Positions 7,950 through 11,635 of a stretch of DNA of 11,635 nucleotides are shown here, in pieces. Made by a program: the position numbers and the translations under genes. Below the pieces are notes generated by a model, which was given only the letters and a program-made list of their open reading frames with translations, was not told the origin of the DNA and searched no databases. Origin of the DNA: Singulisphaera sp. GP187 (GTDB lineage: Bacteria; Pseudomonadota; Gammaproteobacteria; Burkholderiales; Burkholderiaceae_C); assembly GCA_943327965.2 (NCBI GenBank), contig CALPYQ020000019.1, forward strand, positions 1 through 11,635, written 5' to 3'. Positions within the stretch are counted from its first letter, which is position 1, and each line of letters starts with the position of its first letter.

Positions 7950-8693
7950 ATGTACAAATTAGTTCTGATTCGCCATGGCGAGTCCACTTGGAATTTAGAA
8001 AACCGCTTCACAGGTTGGACCGACGTTGACCTGACGCCCACGGGCATTGAGCAAGCCAAGGCGGCTGGCCGCCTTCTCAAAGCGGAAGGCTATGAGTTTG
8101 ACTTGGCCTACACCAGCGTTCTCAAGCGGGCCATTCACACCCTGTGGCACACCTTGGATGCCATGGACCGCCAATGGCTGCCCATTCACCACAATTGGCG
8201 CCTCAATGAACGCCATTACGGCGCGCTGCAGGGTTTGAACAAAGCCGAGACCGCCAAAAAATTTGGCGATGAGCAGGTTTTGGTATGGCGCCGCAGCTAC
8301 GACACCCCCCCTCCCGCGCTGGAGCCCCAAGACCCGCGCAGCGAACGCGCAGACCTGCGCTACGCCAAACTCAAGCCGACCGACATTCCTCTGACTGAAT
8401 GCCTGAAAGACACCGTGGACCGCGTCATTCCTTTTTGGAACGATTCCATGGCGCCTGCCATCAAGGCTGGCAAACGCATTGTGGTGGCTGCGCATGGCAA
8501 CTCCATTCGCGCACTGATCAAGTATTTGGACCAAATTTCTGACGATGCCATTGTGAATTTGAACATTCCCAATGGCATTCCTTTGGTTTACGAACTGGAC
8601 GCCCAGTTAAAACCTATCAAGCACTATTACCTCGGTGATGCCGAAGCAGCAGCCAAAGCTGCCGCTGCAGTGGCCAGCCAAGGCAAAGCTTGA
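7950..8693 (+). CDS. gpmA: 2,3-bisphosphoglycerate-dependent phosphoglycerate mutase
   Basis: This enzyme interconverts 3-phosphoglycerate and 2-phosphoglycerate in glycolysis and gluconeogenesis through a phosphohistidine intermediate. The 247-residue protein belongs to the histidine phosphatase superfamily. RHGES at 8-12 carries the phosphorylated H9. E87 in [14 protein letters not shown] and H182 in AAHGNS complete the active site, all displaced by two from the E. coli positions (11, 89, 184). I chose the ATG at 7950, which gives the family N-terminus [10 protein letters not shown]; a TTG at 7932 would add six unneeded residues. No Shine-Dalgarno is evident. The C-terminus ends in an Ala-rich tail. 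It is first in the plus-strand cluster with ctpA. This slot holds the unrelated, BPG-independent GpmM in E. coli. Confidence 0.97.
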   Translation: MYKLVLIRHGESTWNLENRFTGWTDVDLTPTGIEQAKAAGRLLKAEGYEFDLAYTSVLKRAIHTLWHTLDAMDRQWLPIHHNWRLNERHYGALQGLNKAETAKKFGDEQVLVWRRSYDTPPPALEPQDPRSERADLRYAKLKPTDIPLTECLKDTVDRVIPFWNDSMAPAIKAGKRIVVAAHGNSIRALIKYLDQISDDAIVNLNIPNGIPLVYELDAQLKPIKHYYLGDAEAAAKAAAAVASQGKA

Positions 8694-8703
8694 ATTAAGG
8701 GTG

Positions 8704-8709
8704 TATATT
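8704..8709 (+). promoter_or_regulatory. Weak -10 candidate before ctpA
   Basis: TATATT (8704-8709) in the 42-base gpmA-ctpA gap matches 5 of 6 -10 positions, but there is no acceptable -35 and no TGn extension. A separate ctpA promoter is possible. Read-through from gpmA is at least as likely. Confidence 0.25.
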
Positions 8710-8713
8710 GGTT

Positions 8714-8731
8714 CTAAAGGAGGCCCTTTGG
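8714..8731 (+). promoter_or_regulatory. Shine-Dalgarno of ctpA within a predicted hairpin
   Basis: AAAGGAGG (8716-8723) is by far the strongest ribosome-binding sequence in the window, 12 bases before the ATG at 8736. Bases CTAAAGG (8714-8720) can pair with CCTTTGG (8725-8731) across the four-base loop AGGC, giving seven pairs with one G-U wobble. The first half of the Shine-Dalgarno lies in the stem and the rest in the loop. This could dampen or tune translation of ctpA. The pairing was found by eye; no energy was calculated. Confidence 0.45.
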
Positions 8732-8735
8732 GTCA

Positions 8736-10190
8736 ATGAACATGGGACAAAAATTGAAAATTGTGGGTTGGCTCAGTGTGGGTGCATTGGCAGGTGCGCT
8801 CACCACCATCTCACTTCAAACCACCGCCAGAGGCTCGTTCGCACCTTTGCCTTTGGAAGAGTTGCAACAACTGGCTGCGGTTTTTGGCATGGTCAAGAGC
8901 GACTACGTCGAAACAGTTGACGAAAAGAAACTCATCACCGAAGCCATCTCGGGCATGGTCTCCAGCCTCGACCCACACTCCCAATACTTTGACAAAAAGA
9001 GCTTCAAAGAATTCAGCGAAGGCACCGCCGGTCGTTTTGTCGGTGTCGGCATTGAAATCACACAAGAAGAAGGCGTGGTCAAAGTGGTGTCGCCCATTGA
9101 GGGCTCACCAGCCGACCGTGCAGGCCTCAAGCCCAATGACCTGATTACCAAAATTGACGACGCCTTCGTCAAAGGTTTGTCCATGAACGATGCCGTCAAA
9201 CGCATGCGGGGCGAACCCAATACCAAAGTACTTTTGACCATCTTCCGCAAGGACGAAAGCCGCACCTTCACGGTCACCATTGTTCGCGAAGAAATCAAAA
9301 CCCAATCGGTCAAGTCCAAGTTGGTCGAGCCTGGATATGGTTGGATTCGAGTTTCTCAATTTCAAGAAAGAACGGTTGAAGACTTCTCTAGAAAACTAGA
9401 AGAAATGTTCAAACAAGACCCCAATCTCAAAGGCTTGGTGCTTGATTTGCGCAACGATCCTGGTGGTCTATTGGATGCCGCTGTGGCCATGTCCGCTGCA
9501 TTTTTGCCCGAGAACGTCACGGTCGTTTCAACCAATGGTCAATTGGAAGAAAGCAAGTTTGTTTACAAGGCAGCACCCCAGTTTTGGCGTCGCAGTTCAG
9601 AGGGTGACCCCATTCAGCGCCTCACCAAAAACACCCAAGGTCAATTGAAAAAAATTCCCTTGGTGGTATTGGTCAATGAAGGCTCTGCCTCCGCCAGCGA
9701 AATTGTGGCCGGCGCCTTGCAGGATCACAAACGCGCCACCATCATGGGCAGCCAAACCTTTGGCAAAGGCTCCGTCCAAACCGTGCGTCAACTCGGCCCC
9801 GACACAGCCTTGAAACTCACCACTGCACGCTACTACACACCCAATGGTCGCAGTATTCAGGCCAAAGGCATCTTGCCCGATGTGATGTTGGACGAGACCG
9901 AAAACGGCAATGTTTTTGCAGCACTGCGCACCCGCGAAGCTGACCTGGAAAAACATTTGGGCAATGGCCAAGAAGAAGAAAAGAAAAATGAAGCCCGCCA
10001 AAAGGCCCGTGAAGAAGCATTGAAAAAATTGGAAGAAGAAGCCAAAAAGCCAGAGGCTGAAAGAAGGCCACCCGAGTTTGGCTCGGCCAAAGACTTTCAA
10101 CTCAATCAAGCTTTGAATCAACTCAAAGGTTTGCCGGTCAAAGCCAGCACCACCTTGGCAGAACGCAAAGAAGTTAAAAAAGACAAGTGA
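8736..10190 (+). CDS. ctpA: C-terminal processing protease, S41 family (CtpA/Prc type)
   Basis: This envelope serine protease trims or degrades periplasmic proteins. In relatives it acts on cell-wall hydrolases and lipoproteins. The 484-residue protein starts with a signal peptide or signal anchor (hydrophobic about 8-28), followed by an N-terminal helical region. A PDZ domain follows at about 100-190, with SPADRAGLKPNDLI in its carboxylate-binding region. The S41 catalytic core carries the dyad nucleophile S319 in GSASASEI, K344 in FGKGSVQ and the assisting Q348; the 25- and 4-residue spacings match E. coli Prc and B. subtilis CtpB. A highly charged E/K-rich stretch at about 412-450, probably coiled, sits near the C-terminus. 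The ATG at 8736 was chosen over the ATG at 8742 because it is nearer the Shine-Dalgarno. The moeB-like gene starts 6 bases after the stop. Confidence 0.95.
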   Translation: MNMGQKLKIVGWLSVGALAGALTTISLQTTARGSFAPLPLEELQQLAAVFGMVKSDYVETVDEKKLITEAISGMVSSLDPHSQYFDKKSFKEFSEGTAGRFVGVGIEITQEEGVVKVVSPIEGSPADRAGLKPNDLITKIDDAFVKGLSMNDAVKRMRGEPNTKVLLTIFRKDESRTFTVTIVREEIKTQSVKSKLVEPGYGWIRVSQFQERTVEDFSRKLEEMFKQDPNLKGLVLDLRNDPGGLLDAAVAMSAAFLPENVTVVSTNGQLEESKFVYKAAPQFWRRSSEGDPIQRLTKNTQGQLKKIPLVVLVNEGSASASEIVAGALQDHKRATIMGSQTFGKGSVQTVRQLGPDTALKLTTARYYTPNGRSIQAKGILPDVMLDETENGNVFAALRTREADLEKHLGNGQEEEKKNEARQKAREEALKKLEEEAKKPEAERRPPEFGSAKDFQLNQALNQLKGLPVKASTTLAERKEVKKDK

Positions 10191-10196
10191 TTGCGC

Positions 10197-10952
10197 ATGA
10201 GGGATGACCAGCTGCTGCGCTATTCACGCCACATTCTTTTAGATGAATGGGGTGTTGAAGGTCAACAGCGGGTCTCTCAATCGCACGCGCTCATTGTGGG
10301 TGCCGGTGGGCTGGGCTCTCCTGCTGCTTTGTACTTGGCCAGTGCGGGCGTAGGGCACATCACTTTGATCGATCACGACGTGGTGGACGTCACCAATTTG
10401 CAAAGGCAAATAGCGCACACGCAAGACCGTGTGGGCCAACTCAAGGTTGAGTCTTTGAAAAAAGCCATCGCACAAATTAACCCTGAGGTTCAAGTTCAGA
10501 GCATTGCGCAGCGGGCCGACGCCTTGCTGCTTGAACAACATGTGGCCATGGCCGATGTGGTGCTTGACTGCACAGACAACTTTGAAACCAGGCATGCCAT
10601 CAACCTGGCCTGTGTGCAACACCGCAAGCCCTTGGTGTCTGGCTCTGCTTTGCGAATGGATGGTCAGGTGGCGGTTTATGACATTCGCCAAACTGAGGCG
10701 CCTTGTTACGCGTGTGTGTTTCCGGCCACCCAACAATTTGAAGAAGCGCGCTGCGCCACCATGGGCGTTTTAGCCCCCTTGGTGGGCATCATTGGCAGCC
10801 TACAAGCCACCGAAGCTTTAAAAATTCTAAGCGGCATGGGCGCCAGCATGGTGGGGCAACTCGTTCTCTTCAATGCCAAGTTCATGGAATGGCAAACCCT
10901 GCAAACGCATCGCCATGTGCAATGCCCCGTTTGCAGCGCTTATCGGTCATAG
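10197..10952 (+). CDS. moeB: MoeB/ThiF/HesA-family sulfur-carrier adenylyltransferase
   Basis: Proteins of this E1-like family adenylate the C-terminal Gly-Gly of a small sulfur carrier (MoaD, ThiS) so that it can receive sulfur for molybdopterin or thiamine synthesis. The 251 residues equal the compact MoeB length, with no C-terminal rhodanese domain. The nucleotide-binding loop is GAGGLGS (35-41). R11, R70, K83 and D127 lie exactly three residues before their E. coli MoeB counterparts R14, R73, K86 and D130. Zinc ligands C170/C173 (CYAC) and C243/C246 (CPVC) are complete, and C186 sits in the crossover segment. MoeB, ThiF and HesA cannot be separated safely without the carrier gene. The ATG at 10197 was chosen over a TTG at 10191. 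It is coupled to ctpA upstream and to a SulP gene one base downstream. Confidence 0.88.
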   Translation: MRDDQLLRYSRHILLDEWGVEGQQRVSQSHALIVGAGGLGSPAALYLASAGVGHITLIDHDVVDVTNLQRQIAHTQDRVGQLKVESLKKAIAQINPEVQVQSIAQRADALLLEQHVAMADVVLDCTDNFETRHAINLACVQHRKPLVSGSALRMDGQVAVYDIRQTEAPCYACVFPATQQFEEARCATMGVLAPLVGIIGSLQATEALKILSGMGASMVGQLVLFNAKFMEWQTLQTHRHVQCPVCSAYRS

Positions 10953-10953
10953 C

Positions 10954-11635
10954 ATGAAGCCGCTATCTCACTGGCTGCCTTTTCTCAATTGGCCTCGACT
11001 GACGCCAGAACTCTTCAAAAACGAATGGACTGCTGGTTTTGTCGTGGCTTTGCTCATGGTGCCGCAATCTGTGGCCTATGCCGCATTGGCGGGCATGCCC
11101 TTGGTCACAGGCCTGTATGCCGCTTTGTTGCCTGCCTTGGTAGGGGTGATGTGGGGCGGCACCCTGCGTTTGTCGACAGGACCCACCGCTTTAACCTGCG
11201 TGTTGATCAGTGCCACGCTCACGGGCATGGCCGAGCCTGGTTCGCCTTTGTGGGTGGACATGGCCATTTGGCTGGCGCTAATGGCCGGCTGCCTTCAGTT
11301 GCTCATGGGCGCTTTCAAAAATGGCTGGCTATTAAATTTAATCAGCTCACCCGTGATGATGGGCTTTACACAAGCGGCTGGCCTGTTGATCATTGCGTCA
11401 CAACTGCCAGCTCTGACGGGGTGGCAAGGTGGCATGGCATTTAAAACGCCCGAATTGGCGTTTGGCTTTGGCAGCCTGTTGCTGTTGTTGATGGCCAAAA
11501 AATGGGCCGCCCGTTGGCCTAGCATCATGCTGGTTGTAGCCATTACGGGCACATTGAGCTATTTCACTCAATTTGCAAACTCCGGCGGTGCGGTCATCGG
11601 TGCTTTGCCTGCCGACTTGCCTCTTCTGAAGTTGC
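10954..11635 (+). CDS. Second SulP-family anion transporter (partial, N-terminal 227 aa)
   Basis: The frame from the ATG at 10954 is open to the right edge and encodes an inner-membrane SulP/SLC26 transporter. Landmarks are VALLMVPQSVAYAALAGMP (first helix), GLYAALLPAL, and the conserved LSTGPTALTC stretch (P77 aligns with P77 of the SulP protein at 2694). Further hydrophobic helices follow, including SPVMMGFTQAAGLLI. The end of the transport domain and any STAS domain are outside the window. It differs clearly from the other SulP protein (QIGGPAGAFIV versus RLSTGPTALTC at the same place), so the two are distant paralogues rather than a recent duplication. The start lies one base after the moeB stop, implying co-translation. 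The anion is unknown. Confidence 0.92.
   Translation, partial: MKPLSHWLPFLNWPRLTPELFKNEWTAGFVVALLMVPQSVAYAALAGMPLVTGLYAALLPALVGVMWGGTLRLSTGPTALTCVLISATLTGMAEPGSPLWVDMAIWLALMAGCLQLLMGAFKNGWLLNLISSPVMMGFTQAAGLLIIASQLPALTGWQGGMAFKTPELAFGFGSLLLLLMAKKWAARWPSIMLVVAITGTLSYFTQFANSGGAVIGALPADLPLLKL

Noticed and set aside
9597..10121. 174-codon minus-strand frame opposite ctpA with a Phe-rich hydrophobic stretch
   Set aside because: The Phe-rich segment is simply the reverse complement of the Lys/Glu-rich tail of CtpA, so it is not evidence of a membrane protein gene.
10989..11444. 151-codon plus-strand frame overlapping the last SulP gene
   Set aside because: It is out of frame with the clear SulP coding sequence from 10954 and has a Cys/His/Gly-rich translation typical of a shadow frame.
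1..11635. Mobile elements, CRISPR arrays, toxin-antitoxin or defence genes
   Set aside because: No transposase, integrase, repeat-spacer pattern or defence-family motif was seen; every larger interval is filled by a recognised housekeeping or transport gene.

Overview
The window is an ordinary-looking, gene-dense stretch of a betaproteobacterial chromosome, most likely Burkholderiales and probably Comamonadaceae (Limnohabitans/Rhodoferax-like). That call rests on protein style, a DUF3460 gene directly before scpA, and moderate GC. It is inference, because no rRNA or other phylogenetic marker was compared. All genes are housekeeping or transport genes. I see no insertion sequence, phage gene, CRISPR array, tRNA or rRNA, and no gap between genes is longer than about 140 bases.

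Layout. (1) Positions 1-465, minus strand: the first 155 codons of the Fe-S carrier ATPase Mrp/ApbC, cut by the left edge. It is divergent from metG, as in E. coli. (2) Positions 555-5484, plus strand: metG (methionyl-tRNA synthetase), a SulP-family anion transporter with STAS domain, a small DUF3460 gene, and scpA (condensin kleisin) overlapping or abutting it with a probable TTG start. (3) Positions 5504-7838, minus strand: a four-gene cluster that runs, in transcription order, yibN-like rhodanese (GTG start), grxC (glutaredoxin 3), secB (export chaperone), gpsA (glycerol-3-phosphate dehydrogenase, TTG start). It converges on scpA. (4) Positions 7950-11635, plus strand: gpmA (2,3-BPG-dependent phosphoglycerate mutase), a CtpA-type S41 periplasmic protease, a MoeB/ThiF/HesA-type adenylyltransferase and a second, different SulP transporter cut by the right edge. 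The last three genes are packed within 1-6 bases of each other.

How it fits together. The rhodanese-grxC-secB-gpsA block facing away from a phosphoglycerate mutase and envelope-protease genes is an old proteobacterial arrangement. In E. coli the same block faces gpmM-envC. Here the mutase in that slot is GpmA, which is unrelated to GpmM, and ctpA follows directly. The products cover protein export (SecB), envelope proteolysis (CtpA), thiol/sulfur handling (GrxC, rhodanese, MoeB-like), phospholipid precursor supply (GpsA), glycolysis (GpmA), chromosome segregation (ScpA) and translation (MetG).

I found no convincing undescribed system. The items most worth a second look are small: a hairpin that occupies the ctpA Shine-Dalgarno, an inverted repeat plus palindrome in the secB leader, abutting divergent -10 elements between yibN and gpmA, the pairing of a moeB-like gene with a SulP transporter, and non-ATG starts for gpsA, yibN and scpA.
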